This document shows positions 48,644 through 62,272 of a stretch of DNA of 64,000 bases, in pieces. The position numbers were made by a program, and so were the translations under genes. The stretch is from Alisma plantago-aquatica (taxonomy: Eukaryota; Streptophyta; Magnoliopsida; Alismatales; Alismataceae): the NCBI GenBank assembly GCA_963693085.1, contig OY856413.1, positions 105,592,501 to 105,656,500 of the forward strand. Direction: 5' to 3'. Numbering within the stretch: the stretch's first letter is position 1; each line of letters begins with the position of its first letter. Below the pieces are notes generated by a model that saw only the letters and a program-made list of their open reading frames with translations, ran no database searches and was not told where the DNA came from.

Positions 48644-49139
48644 GTTGTAGAATGATTGTTTAGGGAAAGATTTTTCTATTTTTCAAAAAGTAACTTTGCT
48701 TGTACTTTAGAATTGTATTTTTCTCTCGAGTTCAAAGGGAGGGTGAGTTGGTTCTCCGTGTGTCTCCCAGATAATTCAGATAGTTTTAGCTATGTTTTCA
48801 CTTGGTTTCAAAAGAAGATTAATATTGAAGTTCATTATAATTGTTGGTTGTCTTAAAAACTTATGAGTAATTCCCATCCTTATTTCATATCTTGTTTGTG
48901 TCAATTAAGATGTCGAAGATAGTGAAACACCATTCCTACTCCCGCTTGTCATTCACTTTTAAGCGAGAATGGACACTGAATAAAGACATGGCATCTTGGA
49001 AAGATCGTGAAAGCTTTGCATTAGTTTTTGGGCTTGCATTATAATACTTTTAGTGAGGCAATTATACTTGGAATCATGCCAAAGGTGATCTTGAAACTGC
49101 ACTCTATGCTGATTGGATGTTAGAGGGGGTGATCGGATC

Positions 49140-50205
49140 ACACCCTTTCTTACCCCGGGGGTTTATTGCTTGGGGAGGGTTCCTCTTAATGCGACACAAA
49201 ACAACACTAGAGTTTGTCTACTAGGGTTTGCTCTTGCCTTCCTTTTGGTTATGGCTTGATTGACAGAAGTGTTGGTCTCCTTATAATTAGAAAATAACTG
49301 GTTGTATTTATATAAAATATTGCAAAGTGCAAGGAAATGAAAATGTGTAAATATTCCTTAAATTTGCTTTGACAAACTTAGAATGATGATCACGATCAGG
49401 AAAATCGTACATCTAGACTTTTGTAAGCACGAGAGATCGTCTGGATGATTTGAATACAATTAAACTAAAATGAAGGGCAATGGATAGAAATCAATGACAT
49501 TATTTTAACTGTACTGAAGTGCCTATATTGAAAAGTCTCACTGGAATGTAAGTGTCTTATAATGAGAAGTCTCACTGGAATGTAAACAGAACTAAAGGTG
49601 AAATTTCAGGATTTAATGATAACTTTAATGTATTTATGACAATAAGGAAGGTTTCAAGAGCATTAATTATCTTGAACAAACTTGATGGTAACCCTGGTCG
49701 AGAAAAGTAGGTACATCTACACTTTACAAAGTTCAAGACACTATTGGGACCAGATTTGATAGTTTGAATGACTAACATATAAATAAACGGAAAATGATAC
49801 GCCGCCCAAAAGTGAGACCAGAAATGGAACACTTTTTGTTTGCTAGCCGCAGGATGACCTCACCCTTCTTCCGCACGACAATCCCACTTGTGATTATGAT
49901 TAGAGATGATTTGATAGCATGATATTTTAAAAAGAATAAACCAATGTTAGTGGAGGAGATTAGGGCAGTGTCTGTTCGGTATTGCTCACTTGCTTGTATC
50001 CTTTCTTCCCGCTCATTGGAGTGAAGCTGGCTGACGATTTTGAATTTCTCCTCCTATCCTTCCATTCGAGCTTTCCAATCAAGGTTTTTATATGTTGTCG
50101 TTCTTGTATGTTAGCCAGAGAAGAGGGTAGGCGGCGCAATGAGGAGAACCAATATCACGTAAGATTGCTAGCCTAACCACCCGATTAGTGAAAGCAGATC
50201 CGGTG
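49140..50205. other. Intergenic DNA, no gene recognised
   Basis: No coding or RNA motif was recognised. A short direct repeat, AGTCTCACTGGAATGTAA, occurs at about 49533 and 49567. Open frames here are short and without domains. Confidence 0.5.
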
Positions 50206-53200
50206 CACTATGACACATGAGGATGAATGTGAGTGATGTAGATGAGATTTGTCTATCTTATATGTAACATCCCCGGATTGTCACCTTTTCAAAACCCCAT
50301 GGAGATGAGAAGACAAAATCTGAAAACATTAGGAAATTATATCAAAGTGTGTTGCGGAAGCAATTTGCGCATACATGAATATTCAAATATAATGCATACA
50401 CCATGAAAAATCTCAACATTCAACATGTATATATTACCAAAATAACTTATTACAACACGAGTGACAATTACATATTGAAAGGATATTTTACACAAGTCTG
50501 AACATGTATGCTAAAATCTTAATACAATAGGTAAACCTGTACAACTGCTCACATCTCGTTCTTTTATCTCATGCTATCTCTGAACCTAAAACATACGTGA
50601 AACAACGAATCAACACACAAGGTGTCGAGTACATGGGTAGAAAGATACATATATTTATGATTTCATAATTTGGAAAGATTTGTAGAAAGAAAGAAAATCA
50701 TAGGAAACATATCTTGATTAAGTGAAATACATCAATTTTATTCATTTTCCTAGATGAGTTGCATTATCAAGGTGGACTAGTACTAAAACATATATATTGG
50801 GCCCATCCCTGCGTACCAAGTACTCTAGGGAAACTCTTCGTACACCGTGTGCTCTAGGGATGTGTATTAGTCAACATTAATCTATTCCCTCGTAAGGGAG
50901 ATAATGAACACCTTAAATAACTATAAAGCATCTACTCATCATTTATGTTTGCAAGTGATAAAACATCGAGTACTATATAGTGCTGCTACATTTAATATTT
51001 GCAAATAGAAGAGAGCATACATATATATCATGATTGCAACCAAGAAAATCATAGTGATATACTTAAATAAAACCCACGTACCTGAGTTCAGAGATTCTTT
51101 ATACATCAATGATCATCTAGAACTTTGTCTATGACCTGATTAATAATAATTAATCGTCATTAATACATGGTTCATATATTCTTGATATTTTAGGTTCAAA
51201 ATTAGGGTTTTGGTCAAACCTAGGTCAATCTGATCTTAAGATGGTGTTTAGTATTTTTAGTCTGATCTATATATCATAATTAAGGTATGGTATGAATTTC
51301 ATATTTTTCTGAGGCTTTACCTATTTTTTGGGATTAATAGGAGGATTAAAGCACCTAATTAGTCTTTAATTAGAAAAGGCCTAATATTTTGGCATAAAAA
51401 TCAAATCAGAGCAAGTAGTATGTTTCCATATGATACTAGGGTTCAGTAATATTTTTCTCAGATTTAATTGTGACCATTTGCTATTTATTTCAATTAATTA
51501 ACCCTAAGAAGGAACATCGTCATCTAAGTTAAATACCATAATTAGTTGTGTTTCAAAAGCCTGATCTAAGGGTACAGTAATGTAGAGGATATTTTTCTAA
51601 GTCTAGGGGTATTTTTGGAGAATTTATAGGACAAGGGATCTATTTATTGTGCATTTGCTATGATCTGGTATATTTTTGAGAAATTAAAAGGGAATTACCT
51701 TATTCAGAATTTCTTGAGCCGTCAGATTTGGCCTTAGATGCTTGGGATTTTGTCACCTGGGTCAGATGGTCCACACATGCTTTAAGTTTTGGAATCCAGT
51801 TCAGGCACATTCAGCCTGCCCAATCTGGTCGGTCTGCCGATGAACCACATGTGAGAAAGTAATTAGCCAGGTTTGGACCCAACCTCTCCTCTGTGTCCTC
51901 ACATGCAAACAAAAGAGGGAATCGCCGCCCGCCGGTGGATGGAGATGCCGCCATGAGGTGCGAATCAGACGCAAAGGACAACAACTCGATGGGGGGTTTG
52001 CTATGAATCCGTATTTCCTTCTCCACATATTCCTACACCATGATCTCCGTCTACTCAACCTCTATTCCTCCATCACAGTGGCTCTCGATGGGGATCCTAC
52101 CTGCGGTTTAGGTGACCACCTACTTGGAGCCGCAACAGAGGAGGGAAGCGTAGATTGAGTTTCCTACCTGAAAACTACCTAGCATTTGATCTCTGAGAAG
52201 GTGCATAGACTTCACGCCACTTCCTCGATGCTTCATGATCAGGATGTCAGATCAGAGGTGCTCCAGGCGTTGTGCCATCAAGCCTGACCAGGTCATCACC
52301 CATGTCCCAAATGGTCGCAGTGGCGGTGAAGCATGTCGATAATGTGGAAGTGAGTTTGGGGTTTCCTCACCAGACTGTCACTACCCACCCTAGGCCACGT
52401 CGTCCATCATGAGTCCTTCACGAACTTGTTTGTGTAGTCTGAAGGTTACAGAGACACTTGGAGGGTTATCTCTAACTACTTCTTTCTCCTTTGGTCATGG
52501 GATTGGAGGACATGGAACCAACATAGCCATGTCCTTATGGCCTTGTGAAACCTGCCGCTCCATGTGCTGGGTTGTTCCCCTTGCATCCCTAGCTTCTCCC
52601 TAGAAGTCTTCTGGTTTCTCAGCTGTAAATCATAATGGAAATAGGGTGGTGAGGGAGAGGAGGACTAGAGGCTGGTATCTCTCTCATCTATCCTCCGATC
52701 CTGTGATCAAGGGTTTGTTGGAAAGATCTGAGTCTCGTGGAGCTGATGGATGGAAGTTGTGAGATCCATGAATTGAGGACCAAGTAGTCAAACTAGCAGA
52801 TTGTAGCCTTATCTATTGGATATTCCTTGCGAATAGGAGGTGGGATACACGATTCCCATCATTGGATCAGATAGTAGATGTTCATATCAGGGCACGTCAC
52901 CCTGAACCCAATGCTCTAAGTCCCTAATGAGCAACGTGACACCACATCAATGTCATGATATTAGTAATACTCATCAACTATAGTCCTCTATGAACAAATT
53001 CATCATTTTTTGGAACATTCAAACCTAAATAGCTCCTTGTAGGGCCATGTTTTGACTCTAAAATTGGATCCCGAGATTCCTCATAGTGCACTACACCTTA
53101 AGTAAAGCACTTGGTACCCAAAATCAATTATTTGGTTCCAAAATTAAATATACTCCATAGGGGTACATGTATAAGTATATGAAACGTACACTATAGATCA

Positions 53201-53757
53201 AATTACCTCTAACATCATCAACTATATCTTTAATCATGCTTTTTTGGGTGAAATTATTATTATTATTTGAATGACAAGATCCTCAAGTTGAGTTCAACCA
53301 TATACAAGAATCCTTAGTCGCAAAGGATATCAAAATCCTAAAATCAAGGTCATCACATTATAGGAGTATGATATCATGACCACTTGATAAGTGAGACTGA
53401 GAAATGTATGACCATGCTCATGTGAGTCAATATGTGATAATGTACCTCAGACAATCTTCTCTAGTTCAAGGAACATGGATTGAATGTTGAAGAGGATGGT
53501 GATTCCATGCCTCAAGTTCAATCTAGATATTAGTGACAAAAGAACTATACTAACACTGTAAAACCAATCACATATTGTAGGTTGTTACTTGGGTAGCAAT
53601 GATGTATTTCTAGATATCGCTCATTGCTTGCATCATAAATTAGTTATGGACATTCGTTGCCAACATAACTTAGAACCTATAGGGTGACACCCATATGATA
53701 CACTTGGAATAGGAGTTTATACATGAATGATGTTTAACTTGATTACTAAAGTGTTTT
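50206..53757 (+). mobile_element. Old fragment of LTR family F, split by solo LTR E
   Basis: 50206-50262 (GACACATGAGG..GAGATTTGTC) and 53358-53757 (ATGATATC..GACCACTTGATAAGTG, then CATGCCTCAAGTTCA, TAGGGTGACACC) match 39590-40090 of LTR F in order, with many differences. The two pieces join if E is removed. On the right it stops abruptly at a gypsy RT remnant. Confidence 0.75.
50263..53357 (-). mobile_element. Solo LTR E (3095 bp, minus strand)
   Basis: Minus-strand ends are TGTGATGACCTTGATTTT (53357 leftward) and CCGGGGATGTTACA (to 50263). Identical 5-bp flanks TTATA occur at 50258-50262 and 53358-53362. No interior is present. The start resembles LTR C (TGTGACGACCTTAATTTT at 56616), so E and C are probably related Ty3/gypsy LTRs. 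A GC-richer stretch at 51.8-52.6 kb may be the promoter region; frames there show no domain. Confidence 0.85.
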
Positions 53758-54425
53758 AGGTATATGTTATGAGTTCCTGGTCATGCCTTTTGGTTTGACT
53801 AATGCGCGTGTTGCTTTTATGGAATTTATGAACTGATTATTTCTTCCTTACCTTAATCTATTCGTAGTAGTATTCATCGACAATGTTTTGATCTATTCTT
53901 AATTTGAGAAACAACACCGTGAACATCCATGAATTGTTCTTAGGACACTGAGAGAAAATCAAATATATGCTAAATTCTCAAAGTGTGAGTTCTAGATAAA
54001 GGAAGTGATGTTTCTGGGTCATGTGATTTATGTCGGCCACATTGTTGTTTATCCTACAAAGGTAGAAGCTGTGACCAAGTAGAAAGTTCTGAAGAGTCCA
54101 TATGAGATATGTAGTTTCGTTAGAGTAGTATGCTACTACCGGGAGGTTTATCAAGATCTTCTTCAAGTTAGCTCTCCCTTTGACAAAGTTGACACGAAAA
54201 GAAGTTAAGTTTGTGTGGACACTAGCATGCGAGGATAATTTTTAGAAGTTAAATGAGTGTTTGACATCTTCTCCTGATCTTGCGTTACCTGTTGAAGGCA
54301 AACCCTATATCATTTACACTGATGCTTCTAAGAAATATTTAGGGTATGTCTTGATGCAAGAAGAAAGAGTGATCACATATGCTTCACGCCAGTTGAAACC
54401 GAATGAAGAGAATTGGTGGGAGAAA
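53758..54425 (+). pseudogene. Ty3/gypsy reverse transcriptase/RNase H remnant
   Basis: Readable pieces in shifting frames are YEFLVMPFGLTNARVAFMEF, VVVFIDNVLIYS (catalytic FIDD changed to FIDN), IYAKFSKCEF, VMFLGHVI, and YASRQLKPNEENW near 54385-54415. There are many stops. Both ends are abrupt. It is a dead fragment of the RT thumb to RNase H region. Confidence 0.8.
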
Positions 54426-54429
54426 TAGC

Positions 54430-55735
54430 CACTTATGAAAATGTATCTCTTTTCGTCATGCTTTAGCAATCAATCTTTGTGATCTTCTGGAATTGACCTC
54501 TTAAGGAGTCAATTTCTGCTATTTTGACCTCTATATCTCCCAATATTTGCACAATTCTCTGATATTGTGATCAACTACGTTTAAATCTCTCAACAAATTG
54601 AGATTATCAATGTTATGATTAATCCTAGATGAGGTGGGTCTGCGTAAGGTCTTCCGGGGTGGAGGTGGAGGGTATTTAATGGGACCAACTACATAAGATC
54701 CCTTCTTCTGTGCTAGAATTGTAGATTTTGACAATTTGTACACTTTTGCCTTCTGCCTTGATAAACAATGAATTGTGATTATTCACTGGATTCTTCAATG
54801 TGATCACTTGATTGGCCGTTATGGGGATTGATTGTGTGTGTCATAGATATTTCATTCTACAATTTCTCAGATTTAACATTCTTGTGTTGGTATACCATTG
54901 GCTGGATTTGTCCGAGATGGTGTGGTCGCTCACCCTACATGTTTTATGGTAATGATAGTAGTGCTAGACATGCAAAGGGAAACATCCATATATGTGGCTT
55001 TGGTTGACCCATGTTAGCTTTGACTATCTACTTGCTGTCAAACTCAAGTGCCTCTATGACCTTTTTCTTCATCCTTTTGTCCTACTGGATGGATCATGTG
55101 TCTACCTGAGTCTTCAATTCATCATGAAAATTGTCAACCTTTTTCTTTGTCACCTAACCGGTGTTGGACTATTCGTTGGTGCTTGCAATCTAAAGAAGCT
55201 CTTTCTGAAACATTGAGTAAGTGTTTTGCTACCTGAGACTTTCATGATGTCCTCCTTTGTGTTGAAGGTAGAATGATTAATTGTTCAAATTGGGAGACCA
55301 ATGAGGAATCTTTCCCTTGTGTAGAAAGGAGCTAAAAAGGGAAGAAACACAGTTGTAAACCAACTACTCCTTGCGTTAGGTAAGATGATTTAACATATGG
55401 CATTGATGTTTTCTTTTTGTGTCCTCAACATTGTAGGAAGGGTACAACATATACTGCCCCTACATTGCAAAGGGTGTCAAATATTGTGATAGAAATGGTA
55501 TTCCCCCTTGCAATGAAAAGGGGACAAAAATCTATCGAAATATGAAAGTTCACCCTTTTCCCGGAATGAGATTGTTCATGTCTCAACTCAGTTTGTTAGA
55601 TCTAATGATATGAAGAGAGGGATGTTCCCCTAGATTGTGAGATATATAAGGATCTTTTCCAGTTTTTGAATGAGATATTTTTAGTAGCACCATGATGAAG
55701 CATGTAGATTCTAGTTGTTGGTTTTGTAGGGGAAG
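54430..55735. other. Unrecognised sequence, probably retroelement interior
   Basis: No conserved domain was recognised on either strand. Short frames (for example 70 codons at 54531-54743 minus, 74 codons at 54992-55216 plus) have no family signature. Its position between an RT remnant and an LTR-flanking tandem repeat suggests noncoding interior of element C, but this is inference. Confidence 0.35.
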
Positions 55736-55739
55736 TTAG

Positions 55740-56615
55740 GTTGGTAACTAGGGACAAGCTGGCTACTCGTGGTTAGTGACTATGCATGGAAATGGGTGTG
55801 TGCGATTCCTATCTCCTAAGTTGAGATTTCATGAGAGAAACACTCACAATGAAAATGATATCTAGGGACAAGGTGACTCAATTCAGACCAGAGTTGTGGT
55901 TGGATATGGGTGTATGCGATTTTCCTCTCCTCAAGAAATTTTTTATCAGAGAAATACTCACAAGGAATCTACTCAGGCCCAGAGATTGTGGCTAGACATC
56001 GATATGTGAGATTCTTCTCTCCTCAGGGGAGATTTTATGAGAGAAACACTCAAAAAGAAAAGAGTTCCATGTACAAGGTGTAGGGCTAGAGACTGTGGCT
56101 GGATATAGATATGTGAGATTCTTCTCTCCTCAAGGGAGATTTTATGAGAGAAACACTCACAAGTAAAAGGATATCTAAGTATAAGGTGACCCTTTTGAGT
56201 CCAAACACTATGTAGAGATGGGTGTCTGATATTACTCTCTACCCAGGGGAGATTTCATGAGAGAAACACTCACTAGGAAAAGGATATCTAGGGACAAGGT
56301 GACCCTCTCGGGGCTAGAGACTACTGCTGGATATGGGTATGTGAAATTCCTCTCTTCTATTGGGAGATTCAATGAGAAAAAGTACTCACAAAGAAAAGGG
56401 TATCTAGGGAAAATGTGACCCTCTTGAGGCCAAAAAGTGTGGCTGGATATGGGTATGGGAGATTCCTCTCTCTTCATGGGAGATTTAAAAGAGAGAAATA
56501 TTCACAAGGAAAAAGATATATAGGAAAAAGTTGACTCTCTCGGGGCTAGAGACTATGTCTGATATGGATGTGGGAGGTTCCTATCTCCTTAGGAGAGGTT
56601 TTATGAGAGAAACAC
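55740..56615 (+). repeat. ~113-bp tandem repeat abutting an LTR start, 8 copies
   Basis: Each unit has GGGAGATTTTATGAGAGAAA then CACTCAC, an AAGG/ATATCTAGGGACAAGGTGA part, and GGATATGGGTATGTGAGATT then CCTCTCTCCTC. Purine-core starts are near 55823, 55935, 56029, 56136, 56249, 56364, 56480 and 56595 (spacing 112, 94, 107, 113, 115, 116, 115). The last core directly precedes the LTR start at 56616. Tandem repeats in the 3' untranslated interior are known in Tat-lineage plant retrotransposons. Confidence 0.85.
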
Positions 56616-56859
56616 TGTGACGACCTTAATTTTTTTTTTGATTTTTACAGACAATATCATATTTGAGGTTCACATATATTCTTGGTTGGTAAATCCTAAG
56701 TTAGGGTGACTTTTATTCAACAATGGATTATTCACAGTTAGATGTTTACTTAAAGATACAATTGATGATTATGACTATTAATTGAGTTCAAGTATGATGA
56801 ATAAGTTTAGTTAATTGATTTGTGCACATATGAGTCCAAGGGACCCATTTAATAGTACA
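56616..56859 (+). mobile_element. Start of LTR C, interrupted
   Basis: TGTGACGACCTTAATTTT begins right after GAGAGAAACAC and continues 244 bp until a family-A LTR interrupts it at 56860. The rest of LTR C must lie beyond the nested insertions, outside the window. Confidence 0.6.
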
Positions 56860-58960
56860 TGTGGCATCCAACTTATAAAAACATGATTTACTTAAACGGA
56901 AGCATTCGTTAACAGCGGAATTACTGAAAATCACTAAAAATTAAAACTTTTTACAAAGAGATCCATAAACTGAAAGACTCTTTCATAAAGAACCAAAGTA
57001 TTTCAAATACATTCTGGTTTACTAGTACATCTCTTATACCATTCCTTATCGATAGTTACATACTTCAACTGCCCCGTTAAACTGTACATAGGCAGGATAA
57101 AAATCTCGAGGCATCAAGCCAAAAATCTCAGATCAATATTAAACTAATTACTGACTCCTAGGACCTGAGAGTACAGAGATGACACATAAGACTCTCTATT
57201 CACAGGACATGACAGCTAGTGTCTCAACCTGAGAATTCACTGGTGTCCTTGTTGTTGTTGCTGCTGCTGTTCTTCACCCGCTATAGGGTTTCTACTTCTT
57301 CTTCTGCGTCTACCTAAAAAGTTAGATCCCACGGGAGTGAGACAATTAAAAAAATTGTCCCAGCGAGAGATATAACTCTCCGCCAGAAACATTATTATTA
57401 CAACTAATGGTATATAACTGAGCAGAAGGATCATAAATATTCAATAGCAGCTAAGTCAAAGTATAAACAAATTAGAGCATTATTCTCTATTCAAGTCCTT
57501 TCAACTATACCTTGACAAAGCAGCATGTCACTTATTCAATAAGGAATATGAAGAACATGTATAACATTTATCCAACTAAGACATACTAAGCAATGTATCA
57601 TCAACCATTGATTCTTGTATTTCAACCCTAAGCAATTACGCTACACGACTGATTACATTTTACAAACATACTTAAGCCCTGAGGAGATGAGGTATACCAC
57701 TCATACTCCAACCGACCATTGCGAAATCAAAATCGGTACCATACATAGGTCAATAGAAGAGCCAGATTCCCATGACCTCATCTTCCTTAGTCAGTATGAG
57801 GACCAAATACAGGACATCTAGTGTCTCTGCTGAATAGCTTTCTAGGGTATACTGGCAACTTCGCTATTTGAGTTACAATGGCATGTTGTACTCTATTTGC
57901 AATCGAGAGATATTATATTTATCTCACATCGATTCAGTATTAAGATCATCGGGAGATTAGTGATACATCCATCCCGGTATATATAATGAAGGATTGAGAG
58001 ATTTAATGTTTACCTCACATCAATTCCTCCATTAGGGCGTAAGGATATTCACGCCCATAACCCCCACATACTCAAAAGTATGCCCTCCAGGAGTTCCCGT
58101 AGGAAAAACCTATTTCACCATCACCAAACTACTAACGATGATGGATATATGGTCAGGGATCTACATGATACCATTTCACTTGATTAATTAAGTACATTAC
58201 AATATTCTTTTAGCATCAAACATGTTTTCAAACATATTTCATTATAACAAATGCTAAAAAGAATGAGTACTATTTCTATCAAGTTCTTTTCACAACTTTA
58301 TTAAACATTAGGATCTCAATCCCTTATCACATCGGGGTATTCTCATCCCTTATCATCTCATCATCACGATTATGGAATATGGGTGTTCAAACCCTTAGTT
58401 CATCAAACACTTATTACCACTTTAACAGGTAACTTAATGCCTTCAAGTTATCTGACCAATGTAAACATAATAATTGCAATGCAGATATTTCACATGGCTC
58501 TTAAAGCCCATTAATATCTCTTGTTACCTCTCACTAGGCAACACAACATATTATGGCTCACAAAGCCCATAAAGCATTTTCAATAGTAAAACATCATAGC
58601 TCATACCTGGCTATGTCCACCATCTCATGAAACCTGCATAATCAGTACACATGATAACAATTATATCAATTACAAATAAGCACTATGCATTGTAAGAGTA
58701 ACATCACTATTTCCTCATTTGAGTTAGGATTTCCCAATTTATGTCAATTAGGAATACTTTATCTCATTACCCAGATTTGGGTTATGATTTATCATCATAT
58801 TGCCCAAGATTAGGGTTTCATACACTATAACCCAAGATTAAGACTCCACATATCCTTATCCTATAACAGTGTATGATTTCATATCAAAGTATCACATACC
58901 AGTACATAGCATTACCTTGAATTAGGTTTTTCATCAAAATATCACATACCAGTACATAAC
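56860..58960 (-). mobile_element. Partial LTR of family A, minus strand
   Basis: On the minus strand this is the 3' third of LTR A. It has the end GGATGCCACA, CAGTGATTTTCAGTAATTCC-like sequence near 56930, the CTCTCAGGTCC block (57150-57190), the hairpin block (57322-57386) and the GGTGATGGTGAAA segment (58125-58140). At 58961 it is cut by LTR G; the remainder would resume outside the window. It is clearly more diverged than the complete element. Confidence 0.8.
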
Positions 58961-61900
58961 TGTTACACCCCGATCTCACAATTTCCTCAAATCATGAGAT
59001 TAGGGCGTAAGATGGGATTTGTATGTAACACAAAGAACACCTTTCACTTTTTCTTTTCTTTTAAATGCTTGTTTCATCGCATTGAACCACATAAAACATC
59101 TTAACAAGGGAATCTGAACATTTCCTCTACTAATCAGATTTTAATAGAAAAGATACATGTATAAGCATTCACGATGTCTTTCACACATTATGCACATTAA
59201 ACTTGCTAATTAGCATAGATATCAAAGAGGAACAATATTACACATCATAATTACAACTCTCTCTCTAAACTCTTACCGAGGACCTAGAGTGACAAGGACC
59301 GACTGACTCAACTAATCTCATACTTGACTCCTGTGGCAGGTCTACACTGAAGCTCTGACCATCTTCAAGTCCACGTGGTTAACCTAAAATGTTTGAGTAG
59401 AGGGGTGAGCCTACTCGCTCAGTGAATGAATACTTCATGGAAATAGACTAATGCACTAATGTGATCAAAGATATAATTTGATTAAACGGTATGAAATTTA
59501 ACAACAATAAATACTACACTGAGCAGTTCTAAAGCAATATAATTGAAATAGCAAAGAATATAAATATTGCATCCAAAGAATAACTACTAGAAAACTATGC
59601 TCTAGTCATTCTTAACTCTTTCATTTATAAGTAACTCTGTGAACCTATATGATCATATTTTAGATTATGCCCTAAATATATGCAGTGTACTCTGCATATA
59701 AAGATCCATAGCAAATTCATGCTACGGCCCCACCGTACAAGACTTAGCGACACACCCGGGAAATGCTAAGTCTGACGCCAGCCCTGCTCTGCTACAGGAC
59801 CCCTGGCTCTCCGGCCAGAACATAGGCTCTACGGCCTCAATGCACAACCACGTGTGCTCCCGACTCCTCCTTTAACCGAAGTACATCGGCGGAGGGTCAC
59901 AGGGTTACCTTCGTGACACACGCACGAATGATGTTAGATAACCAAGTTTTCTTTTTCTTTTCCCCAGTGCCATCGTGACACACACACGATTATTGTTAGA
60001 CACTGCCTTTCTTTCCATCCTCGTGCCACCAGAATTACTCAACCGGTTGATGTTGGACACGAGTTTCACCCCTAAGAAACAGACCTTCATTTAGGGGTTC
60101 TACGGTGTTAGGGCACTTAGGTCTATACTTGATTAACAATAAACAATTTAACAGAAATATCACATAGCAACGTCAAAACTCAGTTATTCAACATATATCA
60201 TATCTTAGTAACATCCCTTTCTAGGGCATGTCATACCTCATCACCTGCAATTTACGAGATATATATTGAAATATAAGAAGTCCTGCAGTATGTAGATATC
60301 ATTTCAGAGAGAACAAGCATATAAAGTTAAATGCACTAGAAACATACAATTCAACAGTTAAGCATCACCACATCTCATATAGAGACCTTTCATATTACCA
60401 TAGCATGATTCATTGAACACCCTATCCTTAGGGTTTCATTCGTCTTATTCATTCATCACATGCCAACACCCTACTCTTAGGGTTTCATTTGCCTCATTCA
60501 CTTGTCACATGGCTCTTATCATGATCTCATAAGATATAAGCATTCACTAAATAAAGACTGTTTCCAACAAATCTTATATAATCAATATAGATATGAAATC
60601 ATGGAAACTTAACTAAATTTAGATTCTTCCATATCATTTACTGAGATATTATTTATCAAGAATGAAATTCAATTAAGATAACCCATGAGATACATCCTAA
60701 CCAATTATAGAGTTACTAGCCCTTTTCAATAAGGTTGAAACACTAGTGATGTCTCAATTAGGTTAAACCCTAATTACATCATTTGATATAAATCCATAAA
60801 GAAATCTCACTAGGAAGGGTTGCATATGTTTCTGATATGAATCTACCATTTAGGAATCATTTAAAACAGAGAAGGAATCCATATCATATCAATTTACAAT
60901 AACTCAAATCAAACGGACATTTCAAGATTTAGAATTCACATGCTAAGCATTTAGGGATTTGGATGTTGTAATCAAATTCGTGCATTAGAATGTTTTAAGG
61001 AAAAACCCACTCACCCTAAGGTGTGAAAACACCTCACAACTGCAGCTCAACTCAGGGAATCTCGAATTCCCCTCAAATCCCTAGCAAATCTCCCAATTCT
61101 TCTTCTATTCAACTCGGAAACCTTGAAAAAGAGGAATTATGAAGAAAGGGTGAGAAAAGAGGGAATTTCGACATCCTCTTGGATCAAATCAGAGCATGGA
61201 CGGAATCTTGACATAAGAGAGAAGATTCACCATAAAAGTCTATGCAAGGAATCCGAACTTACTTGATTTCATCCTTCCTGGAATCGCAAAACCCTAATTC
61301 AGCAATTTCCCCACTTTCTCCACTCAAGCCCTAATTCTCCCTCTCTCTTTAGGAGCTCTTTTCTCTGGAATGAATGACGAAGAATGAGAGCTGCTTGTGT
61401 GTGTGGTCGTTCATATAAGTCAATTGAGCTGCTTGGGTCAATTGCATATTGACCCAACACTTAACTTTAATTATATAGGCTGAATATTCAGTTATACAAA
61501 AGTTACTGTAATTAGCTTATTTCAGAGATCAAACATTCTCCAACAATTATGGGAATTTATAAAGTTGTTTATAATTGATCTATAAAGCTTCAGTTAAAAT
61601 TTGGGATCATTTGGAGTTACCGATAAATAATTAAAAATAGAACAGTGCACTGCTATATTGCAGTCTGCAGAATATATTCGGCCGAGTTTGTCCTGCACAA
61701 ACTCGACCGACACCCTTACTGTAGGGATTCAAAAGTCATCCAAAAATTATGCCAATTTAACAGAGTGTCTAAAATTGTATTTATCAAATACTTTTAAAAT
61801 TTGAGATCAATTGGATATACCAATAAAAAGATAAAATTCAATTACCACACTGCTGTAAAATTCTGGAAATGTGATCGGTCGAGTTTGAAACTCGGCCGAC

Positions 61901-62272
61901 AAACAGGTCAGAGCATTCTTCAAAAATTCTGATATTTCCCAATGTTGTTCAAATTTTATATATACAAATCATATCCAAATTTGAAGTAAATCAGAGTTAC
62001 AAATAAAATACTAAAAATCATTTAGTGAGACATTCTACTTATCAAATTCTGTATTCATGCATCATTAAAACCCTATTTGGGCCGATTAGGGTTTATGCTT
62101 CTCAAACCCTAATTCTCAAGACAAAAGAACAATTAGACTTCTTATCATAGTTAAAACATCCTAATTGTGTTATTGTCATTAATTAGATTTCAAGAATGAT
62201 TACTCCAATTAATCTTTGCAATTGTCTAGGTAAACCCTAGTTTACCAATTAAGCTCAGATGGGGTCGTAACA
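58961..62272 (-). mobile_element. 3' LTR of Ty3/gypsy-type element G (minus strand)
   Basis: Minus-strand start TGTTACGACCCC (62272 leftward), end CGGGGTGTAACA (58961), 3312 bp; the terminal TGTTAC/GTAACA are inverted. A PPT lies directly beyond 62272, so this is the 3' LTR and the element continues to the right of the window. It inserted into the family-A LTR; the expected duplication would be ATAAC (58956-58960). A degenerate ~60-bp repeat with TCGTGACACAC lies at 59900-60070. Confidence 0.82.

Larger units (their letters stand above)
45253..49135 (+). repeat. Tandem duplication of most of the ALKBH9B-like gene and its 3' flank
   Basis: Unit 1 is 45253-47098 (1846 bp), from inside exon 2 to the 3' flank. 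Unit 2 is 47099-49135 (2037 bp). The junctions share GATCAC: 45253 (GATCACC, exon 2), 47099 (GATCACC, the joint) and 49136 (GATCACA, original flank). The 3' parts match closely (CATTATAATACTTTTAGTGA at about 47000 and 49040). Unit 2 is longer because of a ~195-bp internal duplication. Confidence 0.88.
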
